A stretch of DNA of 61,064 nucleotides, from assembly GCF_001921215.1 (NCBI RefSeq), contig NZ_MSIF01000037.1, forward strand, positions 1-61,064, written 5' to 3'. A model generated the notes under the pieces. That model was not told the DNA's origin. It did no database searches and was given only the letters and a program-made list of their open reading frames with translations. Positions 8,002 through 16,556 of the stretch are shown piece after piece (the stretch's first letter is position 1; every line of letters starts with the position of its first letter). Source of the DNA: Actinophytocola xinjiangensis (GTDB lineage: Bacteria; Actinomycetota; Actinomycetes; Mycobacteriales; Pseudonocardiaceae). The translations under genes were made by a program, and so were the position numbers.

Positions 8002-11000
8002 TCAGGAACGGGTGGTTCCTGGTCGTAGCAACAGGATCGACGGCACCTGGTGGGGTGCCGCCAGCCGCAGCAGGCCGTGGCCGATGCCGGCGAGCCCGGT
8101 GAGCAGCCCCGGGGTGGGGACCGCGCCGGGCACCCCGCACAGCGGCCCGTGCCGGTGCAGCACGTCCAGCGCCTGCCCGGCGTGGCGGGGCAGTGCGACC
8201 GACGCCGGGGTCACCGGCCCACCGGTCCCGGCGATCGCCGCCAGGACCTCGGTGACCCCCAACTGGCCGTGGCACAGGCTCAGGTCTCCGCCCACCGCAC
8301 CGTCGGCCATCGCCGCGACGTCGGCCGGCGAGATCTGACCCGGCACACACGAACTGGCCAGGGCCAGGCCGGCGCCGCCGTCGCACCAGCCGCCGGTCGG
8401 CTCGCGGGTGGTGGCCAGCGCCGCGACCTGGGCCGCCGCCCGCCGGCCGGCCTCGCGGTGGGCCGGGGCCGGACCGTCGTTGGCCAACGCCCAGGCGATC
8501 CCCGCGAGGCCCGCGGCGAAGGTCAGCGGCAGGCCACCGACGTCCTCGTCGGCGATGCCGGTCAGCCGGTCGGCGCAGTCGGTGGCCACGGCGGCGGCCT
8601 CGGCCAGCCCGAGGTCGACGTGTACGGCGCTCATCGCCGCCAGACAGCCGGCCAGGCCCCCGGTCCAGCCGGGGTCGGGGCCCAGCGGGCCGGCGGTCGC
8701 GGCCAGCAGCACCACGTCGGCGGCGCACTCGCACAGCACCGGGTCGTCGAGCAGCAGACCGAGCCGGGTCAGGCCGTAGGCCAGGCCGCCGAGCCCGGAC
8801 AGCCCGCCCCAGCCGACCGCCGTGGCCAGTGCCGGGTTCGCGGTCAGCGACCGCACCAGGGACGGCACGTCGTCGACGGCCCGGGCGGCGACCTCGGCGT
8901 AGCGGTCGATGCCGGTGACCCCGGCCAGCTGCGCCAGGAACAGCGCGACCCCGAGATAGCCGCTGCCCAGGCCGGCGCCCATCGGCAGCACCAGCCACTG
9001 CCGCTCGTCGACGGCCTCCAGGCCCAGCCAGTTGACCCGCTCCCCCTCGGCGCCGGCGGCGTGCGCGACGATCCGGTCGGCGACCGCGCGGGCCGCGGCC
9101 ACCAGGGCGTCCGGATGCACCACGGCGTTGCCCAGCGCGCCGGCGACCGTCGTGGCGACCGGGTGGGCCGGCGCGCCGCGCCGGGTCGCCAGGGCCGCCG
9201 CGATGATCCACTCCTGTTCCCGGCGGTCGACCTCGTCGAGGCCGGCGAGCACGGCCAGCGCGGCGCCGACCCCGGGGCGGGGCAACCGTCGCGGCAGCCG
9301 CACGCCCTCGGGGGTGCGCAGGTCGCCGGCGCCGGCGCCGGCCAGGAACATCGGCACGTCACCGTTCCACAGCGCGGCGATCTCGTGGCGCAGCAGCTGG
9401 CCGAACAGCGGGTGGCCGGCGCGCCCGGCGTAGAGCACCGACAGCGCCTCGTCGCGGTCCAGCGCGTCGCGCAGCACGTCGGGGTGGGTGGTCTCGTCGA
9501 GCAGCGTCGCGTACAGCCAGGTCGGCCGGGTGATCACCCGGACCTCCAGGCCCGTGCACGCGCCGAGCAGCTCGGCGAACTCGTCGCGGTGGGCGACGAT
9601 CGTGTCGTAGGCCTGGCGGAACCCGGCGACCATCGCGTCCTCGTGGTCGCCGGGGTCGAGGTCGGCGCCGTCCAGACGCGGGCGGTTGGCCGAGCCGGTG
9701 AGCGTGGTGGCGCGCCGGGTCAGGCGCATCCGGTCGGTGCCGGCGTCGAGCCAGTCCACGACGCTGGCCGGGCTGGCCGCGCCGCTGTCGCCCCCGAGAC
9801 CGGACAGGTCGGCGATGCCCTGCTCGCCGACGACCAGCCTCGGCAGCAGCGACGTGCGGTACACCGAGGAGGCGAGCAGGTCGCTGGCCGGGTCGCCGCT
9901 GCCGGCCACGTCCAGTTCGGCGTTGAACAGTGTCTCGGTGTCGATCAGGACCGGGGTGTCGCCGTGCGCGACGACGTTCTCGAAGTGCACGTCGGTGGTG
10001 CGCAGCACGTGCAGGGCGGCCAGCAGCGCCCCCTGGCCACGGTAGAAACGTTCTGCCCCCGCGCGGTCGGCCAGCTCACGCCGGGGCACGTACTCCGACC
10101 AGCCGTACCCCGCCGCGGCGACGGTCCGCGCGGTGCGCGGGCCGGTCGACGGCTGGTGGGCGGCCAGCCGGTCGAGGAACTCCCCCGCCCGCAGCCCGGT
10201 GGTGACCTCGCGCGGCTTGTGGACCACCCGCCGCCCGTCGGCGAAGTCGACGAACGCGACCGCGCGCCCGCCGTGGTGGCGCTCGCCGCGTCCGGTCACC
10301 ACGGCGGTCACCGGCCCGGGATCGGTGCCGTCGAGCAGTGTGGCCACCACCAGCGCCCGGTCGGCGACCAGCCGGTCGAGCAGTTCGCCGGTGGTGGTCA
10401 CGGTGGCGTCGGTGGCGGTGGCGAGGAGCCGGGCGAGCACGGGGTAGCGGGTGAACAGCTCGGCGAGCCCGTCGCGGGAGGCCACGGCGGCGGCGAAGCC
10501 GACGAAGCGGGCGCGGGAGTCGGGGCCGGTCAGCCGGCCCTCGGCGCCCCACTCGTGCAGCAGGGTCACCAGCGCCCTGGCGGCCAGCCGGACCAGCTCG
10601 GCCAGCAGGGTGTCGCGGATCCCGGCGGTGATCCCGGCCAGGTCGAGCAGCGCGGGGTCCACGGTGCCGGCGGCCGAGGTGATCCGGCGGACGGCGTCGT
10701 CGGCGAAGGGCGCCAGTACCCGGCCGAACGCCGCCCGCCACGGGCCGTCGACCTCGCCGGCGGTGGCGGGCCGGGCGGCGGAGACCACCCGCTCGGTGGT
10801 GTCCACCCAGCCGGGTCTGGCGACGCGGGCGGCGAGCGTGGCCGGCGGTTCGGCCCGCAGCGCGCGGACGGCGTCGGCGTCGAGTCCGAGGTCGGCGGCC
10901 AGCAGGGCGGCGGTGTCGGTGGGGTCGGCCGGCTCCACGGGCTGGCGGGTCTGATCGGCGGGGAGACGTTCGTGGGTGGCGAGCGCGCGGGCCCACCAGG

Positions 11001-11061
11001 CCTGACCCGCCAGCGGCTCGGTGTGCCCGGCGATCGTGACGTTCCCGCCGCTGGAGGTCAT
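8002..11061 (-). CDS. lanM: class II lanthipeptide synthetase LanM
   Basis: A 1019-residue bifunctional enzyme that dehydrates Ser/Thr by phosphorylation and elimination and then forms (methyl)lanthionine rings. The N-terminal DUF4135 dehydratase shows kinase-like elements (R-V-V-H-K-P-R-E near 265; TDVHFENVVAHGD followed by LIDTETLF near 365-390). The C-terminal third is a LanC cyclase with all zinc ligands: Cys893 (GWCDGG), Cys930 and His931 (LCHGQLG). Length is normal for LanM. Start is the ATG at 11061, which opens with the usual W-A-R-A-L-x-x-x-E-R-L region; an ATG at 11097 is possible. The precursor gene follows in the same operon. No LanT transporter/protease or immunity gene is adjacent, so leader removal must be done elsewhere. 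Confidence 0.93.
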   Translation of the reverse strand: MTSSGGNVTIAGHTEPLAGQAWWARALATHERLPADQTRQPVEPADPTDTAALLAADLGLDADAVRALRAEPPATLAARVARPGWVDTTERVVSAARPATAGEVDGPWRAAFGRVLAPFADDAVRRITSAAGTVDPALLDLAGITAGIRDTLLAELVRLAARALVTLLHEWGAEGRLTGPDSRARFVGFAAAVASRDGLAELFTRYPVLARLLATATDATVTTTGELLDRLVADRALVVATLLDGTDPGPVTAVVTGRGERHHGGRAVAFVDFADGRRVVHKPREVTTGLRAGEFLDRLAAHQPSTGPRTARTVAAAGYGWSEYVPRRELADRAGAERFYRGQGALLAALHVLRTTDVHFENVVAHGDTPVLIDTETLFNAELDVAGSGDPASDLLASSVYRTSLLPRLVVGEQGIADLSGLGGDSGAASPASVVDWLDAGTDRMRLTRRATTLTGSANRPRLDGADLDPGDHEDAMVAGFRQAYDTIVAHRDEFAELLGACTGLEVRVITRPTWLYATLLDETTHPDVLRDALDRDEALSVLYAGRAGHPLFGQLLRHEIAALWNGDVPMFLAGAGAGDLRTPEGVRLPRRLPRPGVGAALAVLAGLDEVDRREQEWIIAAALATRRGAPAHPVATTVAGALGNAVVHPDALVAAARAVADRIVAHAAGAEGERVNWLGLEAVDERQWLVLPMGAGLGSGYLGVALFLAQLAGVTGIDRYAEVAARAVDDVPSLVRSLTANPALATAVGWGGLSGLGGLAYGLTRLGLLLDDPVLCECAADVVLLAATAGPLGPDPGWTGGLAGCLAAMSAVHVDLGLAEAAAVATDCADRLTGIADEDVGGLPLTFAAGLAGIAWALANDGPAPAHREAGRRAAAQVAALATTREPTGGWCDGGAGLALASSCVPGQISPADVAAMADGAVGGDLSLCHGQLGVTEVLAAIAGTGGPVTPASVALPRHAGQALDVLHRHGPLCGVPGAVPTPGLLTGLAGIGHGLLRLAAPHQVPSILLLRPGTTRS

Positions 11062-11301
11062 GGCGGCGACACTGCCAGCCGGACCGGTCCCCGTCATGGG
11101 GGTCCGACCCCGACATTCCGCTGTCACCGACCCCCACGTTCTGCCCCGCCGGGCCCGCCGGCACCCCGAAACAGCAGCTGGCGGCGCTGATGACCAGCAG
11201 GTCGGGGCCGGGGAACAAATGTAGGTACCGGGACCCGATGTGCGGGCGGGCCCGCGCGCACATGCTGGGACCAGCTCGTTCGACTCGCCGAGGAGGGCAT
11301 C

Positions 11302-11910
11302 GTGGGTGAACCGGTTCCGGTCGGCGTGGTGGCGCTCGACCCCGTGCTGGAGGCCGGTGCGACGGTGGCGCTCAGCGCGTCGCCGGACGTGACGGTCGTG
11401 CTGCCGGGGGAGGCGCCGGCGGTCACGGTCGTCGTGGTGGACGAGGTCGGGGAGCGGGAGCTGGACCTGGTGCGCGGCACGCGCGACACCGCCGCCCGGC
11501 CCGAGGTGGTGCTGGTGGCCACCGACCTGGCGGCGACGGCGGCGCTGCACGCGCTGGCCGCCGGGGCGCGTGGGCTGCTGCGCCGCCGGGAGACGGCCGG
11601 CGGCCGGCTGGCGCGCGCGACGCTGGCCGCCGCCAGCGGTGACTCGACGGTGCCGCCGGACCTGCTGGACCACCTGCTGGCCAGAGCGTCGACGGTGCCG
11701 CCGCCGGGTGGGCCGTCCTCGTCGCTGAGCGAGCGTGAGCGGGCGGTGCTGACGCTGGTGGCGCAGGGGTGCGACACCGCCGAGATCGCCCGCCAGCTGT
11801 GCTACTCGGCGCGCACGGTGGTGAGCGTCATCCACGACATCACCAACCGGTTCCGGCTGCGCAACCGCGCCCACGCGGTGGCCTACGCGCTACGGACGGG
11901 GTTGCTGTGA
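11302..11910 (+). CDS. LuxR-family response-regulator-like transcription factor
   Basis: A 202-residue protein with a C-terminal LuxR/NarL helix-turn-helix (LSERERAVLTLVAQGCDTAE, then SARTVVSVIHDI). The N-terminal 120 residues look like a worn receiver domain without the normal acidic pocket and phospho-Asp context, so control by a ligand or a partner protein is more likely than phosphorylation. GTG start at 11302 after a strong GAGGAGG six bases upstream. It is the first gene of a four-gene operon (two LuxR genes, LanB-like, adenylation-like) and is divergent from lanM, which makes it a good candidate for controlling both arms. Confidence 0.85.
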   Translation: MGEPVPVGVVALDPVLEAGATVALSASPDVTVVLPGEAPAVTVVVVDEVGERELDLVRGTRDTAARPEVVLVATDLAATAALHALAAGARGLLRRRETAGGRLARATLAAASGDSTVPPDLLDHLLARASTVPPPGGPSSSLSERERAVLTLVAQGCDTAEIARQLCYSARTVVSVIHDITNRFRLRNRAHAVAYALRTGLL

Positions 11911-11965
11911 GTGAGGTTGGCGAGCGAACGATGGGCACAGGCGAGCGAGCTGGTGGGGGACGGTC

Positions 11966-12580
11966 GTGAGTGTCCCGGTTCTGGTTCGGCCGGCGGCCGC
12001 TGTCGCGCCGTTGCGGGTGTGTGCGCGGGTGTGTCCGGCGAGCCGGGAGCAGGTGGATCGGCTGTTGCGTCACCGGGACGTGGTCGTCACCGCCGACCTG
12101 GAGTCCGATGTGGACGTTCTGTTGGTGGCCGGGACGACCGTCGAGGAGGCGTTCGCGCTGCGGCCGGCCGGGTGGCCGGGTGCGCGGGTGGTGGTGCTGG
12201 CCGACACGTTCTCCCGTGAGGGTGTCCGCGAGGCCGTGCGCGCCGGGGCGACGACGCTGCTCCGGTTCGCCACCACCAGCCCCGGGCACCTGGCCGCCGG
12301 TCTGCTGACCGCGCGCGAGGGCGGCGGGCAGATGCCGCACGACGTGCTGGTCCGGCTGCTGGGCGGGTCCGGGGCGGCGGGGCGCGCACCGCGCCTGACC
12401 CGGCGGCACCTGTCGGTGTTGTGGCTGCTGGCCGAGGGGTTCGACAACGCGGCCGTCGCCCGGTCGCTGACCTGCTCGGTGCACACGGTGAAGAACGTGG
12501 TCCGCGAGCTGCTGGTGCTGCTGAACGCGCGCAACCGGGCGCACGCGGTCGCCGAGGCCGTCCGGCTCGGCCTGGTCTGA
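11966..12580 (+). CDS. second LuxR-family response-regulator-like transcription factor
   Basis: A 204-residue protein built like its upstream neighbour: degenerate receiver-like N-terminal half, then a LuxR HTH (LTRRHLSVLWLLAEGFDNAA, then SVHTVKNVVREL). Both proteins end in a near-identical R-N-R-A-H-A-V-A-x-A-x-R-x-G-L signature, so the pair probably arose by tandem duplication and divergence; they may work as a heterodimer. GTG start at 11966. The LanB-like gene begins 13 bases after its stop. Confidence 0.85.
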   Translation: MSVPVLVRPAAAVAPLRVCARVCPASREQVDRLLRHRDVVVTADLESDVDVLLVAGTTVEEAFALRPAGWPGARVVVLADTFSREGVREAVRAGATTLLRFATTSPGHLAAGLLTAREGGGQMPHDVLVRLLGGSGAAGRAPRLTRRHLSVLWLLAEGFDNAAVARSLTCSVHTVKNVVRELLVLLNARNRAHAVAEAVRLGLV

Positions 12581-12593
12581 CCGGAGGGACGAC

Positions 12594-14813
12594 GTGGAGT
12601 CCGAGAACCCGCTGACGGTCGGGCGGTGGCGGCTGTGGCCCCGGTTCGCGGTGTGTGGCCCGGGTTTTCCCGCCTCGGGGGTGCTGTCGCTGGCCCCGGA
12701 CGGCCTGGCGGGCGCGGCCGACGCGCTGCCCGCCGAGGCGCCGCTGGCGGGCGGCCCGCGCTGGGACGCGTTCGTGGCGTCGTTCGACACCGCCTCGGTG
12801 ACGACCGCGCTGACGGTGCGGGAGATCGCCGACCGGCCGGCCTTCCGCACGGCGGTGGCCTGGTCGGATCCGGCGCTCACGCCGCCGGTGGAGGACTGCG
12901 AGGACCTGGCCGCCCACCACTGGCAGCGCCTCGCCACGCGTTCGGCGGGTGGACCGATCGGGTGGGGCGGTTGGGATCCGTCGATCAAGGGGGTCGAGGT
13001 CGACCACGGCGTGGGGCTGGTGGCGTCCTCGGAGGTGTCCGTGGCGGGCTGGGTGGTCGACGTGCTCGCCCGGGCCGTGGACTCCGATCCGGCGCTGCGC
13101 GCGTGGATCCCGCCACGGCGGGTGCCGTTCGTCCGGGTCAGTGGGAGCACGGTGTCGGTCGCGGGCCGGCCGACGCGGCTGGTGCCGCCGGCGACGCGGG
13201 AGCTGCTCGCCCTGTGCGACGGGACACGCACGGTCGCCGACCTGGCCGAGGCGCTGTCCGCGCGCCGGGACCGGCCGGTCGGTTCGCCGGCGGTGGTGAC
13301 GACGCTGGCGGAGATGGTGGCCCGGCGGTGGATCGTGTGGCGGCTGGAGGTGCCGGCCGGCCCGGACGCGTACCGGTCGCTGCGGGCCGCGCTGGACGCG
13401 GTCGGCGATCCGGCGACCCGCGCCACCGCACTGTCCACTGTGGACGTCGTGGAGCGCGGGCTGGACCGGGTGGTCGCCGCCGGCCGGGACGCCGGGGCAC
13501 TGCCCGTCGCGGTCGCGGCGCTGCGGACCGACCTCGAAGGGCTCACCAGCGGTACCCGGGGGCTGCCCGACCGGCCGCTGGTGCACCTGGACCGCCGCCG
13601 CTCGGCCACGGCCAGGGTCGGCACGGCGGTCCTGGGTGAGCTGGCGCCGCTCGCGCTGTGCCTGGACGCGGCGCGCTGGCTGGCCGGCCGGTTCGCCTCG
13701 GCCATCGCCGGGCACGTCCGGCACGCCTACCGGCGGCTGCTGGCCCGTGACGGCTCGGTGGACCTCGGGTCGCTGTGGTTCGAGTGTCTGCCAGCGCCGC
13801 ACCGCGAGGCGGTCACCGAGGTCGAACGCCTCCAGGGCGAGCTGCGCGAACGCTGGGCCGGGATCGTCGCCGCGCCACCGGGCGCCAGCCACGTTCAACT
13901 GTCCAGTATGGACATAGCGGTGAAGCTCGGCGCCGCGTTCGCCGAACCGGGTCCCGGCTGGCCGGGCGCGCGCTACGCCAGCCCCCGGCTGCGGGTGGCG
14001 GCCACCAGCGTCGAGGCGGTCGAGCGGGGCGAGTTCAGCCTGGTGCTCGACGCCCTGCCGGTCGCGACCAACACCGCCGGCACGGCCCTGTTCCTCCGCC
14101 AGCACACCGACCCGGCCGAACTGCTCGACCAGACCACAGTGGACTTCCCGGGCCCGCGACTGCTGCCGATGCCGGCCAGACCGTACGACCGCGACCAGCC
14201 GGCACTGGTGCGGCCGTGCGACTACCAGGTCGCGCTCGCCGACCACACCGTCGACCCGCGCCGGCCGCGTACCGTCCTCGGCGCCGACGTCACGGTGTCC
14301 GAACAGGACGGACGGCTGTCGGCGGTCCTGCCCGACGGCACGGTGTTCGACCTGCTGGACGTGTTCGGCGAGGCCATGAGCGCCCGGGTGGCCGACCGGT
14401 TCGGCGTGACCGGCGACGACGACCACACGCCGAGGGTCACCATCGACCGGCTGACCGTCGCCCGCGAGACCTGGCGGATCGCCCCCACCCGACTGACCTT
14501 CGCCGAGGAGCCATCGCAGGCCCGGCGGTTCGTGCTGGCCCGGCGGTGGCGCGCGCGAACCGGCCTGCCCCGGTTCGTGGTCGTCGACTCCCCCGCCGAG
14601 CCGGTGTTCACCGTGGACTTCGACAGCCCGGTGTCGGTGAACATCCTGGCCGGTTGCGCCCGCCGGCTCGCCGCCGAGGTCCCGCACGGGCGACTGACCA
14701 TCACCGAGATGCTGCCCACCCCCGACCAGGCGTGGCTCACCGACGACGCGGGCAACGCGTATCTGTCCGAACTGCGGCTCATCGCCGTCGACCAGCAGGG
14801 AGCCGGGACATGA
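12594..14813 (+). CDS. stand-alone LanB-like protein (lantibiotic dehydratase N-terminal/glutamylation-type domain)
   Basis: This 739-residue protein resembles the large N-terminal domain of class I LanB dehydratases, which uses aminoacyl-tRNA. Recognisable parts are W-R-L-W-P-R-F-A near the N terminus, the HHWQRL...IGWGGWDP segment around residues 110-125, and the strong C-terminal block PRFVVVDSPAEPVFTVDFDS (near 655-675). The C-terminal elimination domain is missing, as in split thiopeptide systems and the small LanBs (PEARLs) that add amino acids to peptide C termini. The usual K-N-D-x-I-G-F-F-G-P stretch is replaced by TRSAGGPIGW, so activity is uncertain. GTG start at 12594 after GGAGGG. 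Its stop overlaps the next gene's start (ATGA). Finding it beside a LanM system is odd. Confidence 0.75.
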   Translation: MESENPLTVGRWRLWPRFAVCGPGFPASGVLSLAPDGLAGAADALPAEAPLAGGPRWDAFVASFDTASVTTALTVREIADRPAFRTAVAWSDPALTPPVEDCEDLAAHHWQRLATRSAGGPIGWGGWDPSIKGVEVDHGVGLVASSEVSVAGWVVDVLARAVDSDPALRAWIPPRRVPFVRVSGSTVSVAGRPTRLVPPATRELLALCDGTRTVADLAEALSARRDRPVGSPAVVTTLAEMVARRWIVWRLEVPAGPDAYRSLRAALDAVGDPATRATALSTVDVVERGLDRVVAAGRDAGALPVAVAALRTDLEGLTSGTRGLPDRPLVHLDRRRSATARVGTAVLGELAPLALCLDAARWLAGRFASAIAGHVRHAYRRLLARDGSVDLGSLWFECLPAPHREAVTEVERLQGELRERWAGIVAAPPGASHVQLSSMDIAVKLGAAFAEPGPGWPGARYASPRLRVAATSVEAVERGEFSLVLDALPVATNTAGTALFLRQHTDPAELLDQTTVDFPGPRLLPMPARPYDRDQPALVRPCDYQVALADHTVDPRRPRTVLGADVTVSEQDGRLSAVLPDGTVFDLLDVFGEAMSARVADRFGVTGDDDHTPRVTIDRLTVARETWRIAPTRLTFAEEPSQARRFVLARRWRARTGLPRFVVVDSPAEPVFTVDFDSPVSVNILAGCARRLAAEVPHGRLTITEMLPTPDQAWLTDDAGNAYLSELRLIAVDQQGAGT
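13433..13445. repeat. GTCCAC-T-GTGGAC palindrome (iterated element)
   Basis: A perfect six-base-arm palindrome around a central T, inside the LanB-like gene. The same GTCCACNGTGGAC pattern recurs elsewhere in the window, always inside genes, which suggests a genome-wide iterated word rather than a local operator. Confidence 0.45.
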
Positions 14814-15979
14814 CGGTGCTCGACGCGATCGCCGCCCACGCCGCACGCACACCGCACCAGCCGGCGGTCGTCGGCAACGACGCCGAGCTGACCTACGGCG
14901 AGCTGCTCGCCAGGATCGACCGGCTCGCCGGGTCACTGGTCGCGGCCGGCGTCGGACCGGAACGGATCTGCGGGGTGGCCCTGGACAGCGGGGTCGACGC
15001 GGTCGTCGGCCTGGCCGCCGTGCTGCGCGCCGGCGGCGCGTTCCGCACCTGGGACGTGGACCGCACGGCGTGCGTACTGACCACCGGCGCGCTGGCCGCG
15101 ACCGTCCCGGCCGGGGTCCCGGTGGTGCTGGCCGACGACCCGGCGCCGGCCGCGGCGTTCATCCCGCGCTCGCCGGGGCCGCGGTCGCTGGCCTACGTCA
15201 GCCCCGACGCCGTGCTGGTCGAGCACCTCGGGCTGGTCAGCTCGCTGGTGGCGCTGGTCGAGGACTGCGACCTGGGCCCGAACACGGTGACCGTGCGGCT
15301 GGCCCCGCTGGGCACCGACGCCTCGGTGCGGGAGATCTTCGGCACGCTGGTCGCCGGCGGCCGGCTGGTCGTGCTGCCCCGGGCGACGCTGGCGCGCCCG
15401 GCCGGGCTCGGCCGCGCGGCGGAGGTCTTCGGGGTGAACACGATCCTCGGCGTCACCCCGTCGTGCCTGGGGTACCTGACCGAGGACCGGTCGGCGTCGC
15501 GGTGGCTGCGGGCCGTGCGGTTGGTGGTGACCGGCGGCGAGTCGCTGCGCCCGTTCCTGGCCTCGGGCGGGCGCAACCTGCTGGGCGGGCGGCTGCTGAA
15601 CCAGTACGGCCCACCGGAGGTCACCCTGCCCTCGACCCGCCAGGACGTGCCGACCCACCCGGAGACCGAGGTCGACCTGATCGGCACCCCGCACGACGGC
15701 GTCACCGTCCACCTGCTGTCCGAGCGCCTGGAGCCGGTCCCCGACGGCACTCCCGGCGAGGTGTACCTGGGTGGGCCGGGGGTGGCACGCGGCTATCTCG
15801 GCCGGCCGGCCGACACCGCCACCCGGTTCCTCCCCGACCCGTTCGGCCCGCCCGGCGCGCGGATGTTCCGCACCGGCGACCTGGCCCGGCGGCTGCCCGA
15901 CGGCACCCTGGTCCACCTCGGCGACCTGGTCACCCGGCCCCGGGAGCCCCAGGAGCGCCCGCTGGCCGCCCTGCGGTAG
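14810..15979 (+). CDS. degenerate stand-alone NRPS-type adenylation domain (pseudoenzyme?)
   Basis: A 389-residue ANL-superfamily protein. Adenylation-core motifs are present: L-T-Y-G-E-L (A1), NQYGPPEV in the A5 position, GEVYLGGPGVARGYL (A6) and FRTGDLARR (A7). However, the A3 P-loop, normally T-S-G-S-T-G-x-P-K-G, is gone: LAYVSP runs straight into DAVLVEHLG. After A7 the A8 hinge is degenerate and the protein ends, so the small C-terminal subdomain with the catalytic Lys (A10) is absent. No carrier domain follows. By these losses it should not adenylate in the normal way; a binding or scaffold role with the LanB-like protein, or decay, are the options. Translationally coupled by ATGA to the LanB-like gene. 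Confidence 0.8.
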   Translation: MTVLDAIAAHAARTPHQPAVVGNDAELTYGELLARIDRLAGSLVAAGVGPERICGVALDSGVDAVVGLAAVLRAGGAFRTWDVDRTACVLTTGALAATVPAGVPVVLADDPAPAAAFIPRSPGPRSLAYVSPDAVLVEHLGLVSSLVALVEDCDLGPNTVTVRLAPLGTDASVREIFGTLVAGGRLVVLPRATLARPAGLGRAAEVFGVNTILGVTPSCLGYLTEDRSASRWLRAVRLVVTGGESLRPFLASGGRNLLGGRLLNQYGPPEVTLPSTRQDVPTHPETEVDLIGTPHDGVTVHLLSERLEPVPDGTPGEVYLGGPGVARGYLGRPADTATRFLPDPFGPPGARMFRTGDLARRLPDGTLVHLGDLVTRPREPQERPLAALR

Positions 15980-15982
15980 CGG

Positions 15983-16492
15983 TCAGCGGCGGCGCGCCCG
16001 GTAGGCCGCCGCGTGGGTGCGGTTGCCGCAGGAGCGGGAGCTGCAGAAACGCCGGGAACCGTTGCGGGACAGGTCGACGAACACGTCCTGGCAGCCGTCG
16101 GCCGCGCACACCCGCAGCCGGTCGGCGCCGCCGTCGGCGATGACGGTCAGCAGGGCGGCGGCGGTGGTCGCGGCGACGCGGTCGGCGACACCGGCGCCGT
16201 CCGGGGCGTAGTGCCAGTGCCAGGCGCCGTCGTGGTCGGTGAGCTGGGGCAGCGCGTGGCGGTCGGCGAGCACGGCGTTGAGCGCGGCGACCACCGCGCG
16301 TTCGTCGCCGGCGCCGAACACCGCGCGCAGGGTGGTGCGCAGGCGTTCCAGCTCGGCCGGGGGCGGTGGCTCGGTCAGCGCCCAGCCCCGGTTGGTCAGC
16401 AGGGCCGCGGCCGTGGCCTCGTCCAGGTCCGGGCTGTTGACCAGGTCGACGGCCGTCAGCACCGCCCGGTTCGCGTAAGCACCAAAGTTCAT
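15983..16492 (-). CDS. CGNR zinc-finger (ABATE-domain) transcriptional regulator
   Basis: A 169-residue protein with the N-terminal ABATE domain and a C-terminal CGNR zinc finger. The finger Cys residues lie in RVCAADGC and FCSSRSCGNR, with the name-giving C-G-N-R intact. These proteins are predicted stress or metabolite-responsive DNA-binding regulators of actinobacteria and usually lie beside the gene they control. Here the divergent target, 64 bases away, is the PrdA/PrdB-like fusion. The start ATG at 16492 has TCAGGAG five bases upstream; that same sequence is one arm of the inverted repeat in the shared promoter, so binding there could also block its own translation start region. It ends three bases after the convergent adenylation-like gene. 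Confidence 0.88.
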   Translation of the reverse strand: MNFGAYANRAVLTAVDLVNSPDLDEATAAALLTNRGWALTEPPPPAELERLRTTLRAVFGAGDERAVVAALNAVLADRHALPQLTDHDGAWHWHYAPDGAGVADRVAATTAAALLTVIADGGADRLRVCAADGCQDVFVDLSRNGSRRFCSSRSCGNRTHAAAYRARRR

Positions 16493-16493
16493 T

Positions 16494-16528
16494 TGACTCC
16501 TGAGCCGTGATCACCCTAACGTCAGGAG
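16494..16528 (+). promoter_or_regulatory. promoter and nested inverted repeats upstream of the PrdA/PrdB-like gene
   Basis: TTGACT (16494-16499), 17 bases, then TAACGT (16517-16522) makes a good sigma-A-type promoter for the rightward gene. CTCCTGA (16497-16503) and TCAGGAG (16522-16528) form an inverted repeat bracketing the promoter, and GTGATCAC (16507-16514) is a second palindrome almost on the same centre. A further CGTCAG/CTGACG pair spans 16520-16551. The layout suits repression by the adjacent CGNR protein. Confidence 0.55.
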
Positions 16529-16556
16529 CATAACCAATTTCACTACTGACGCCGAG

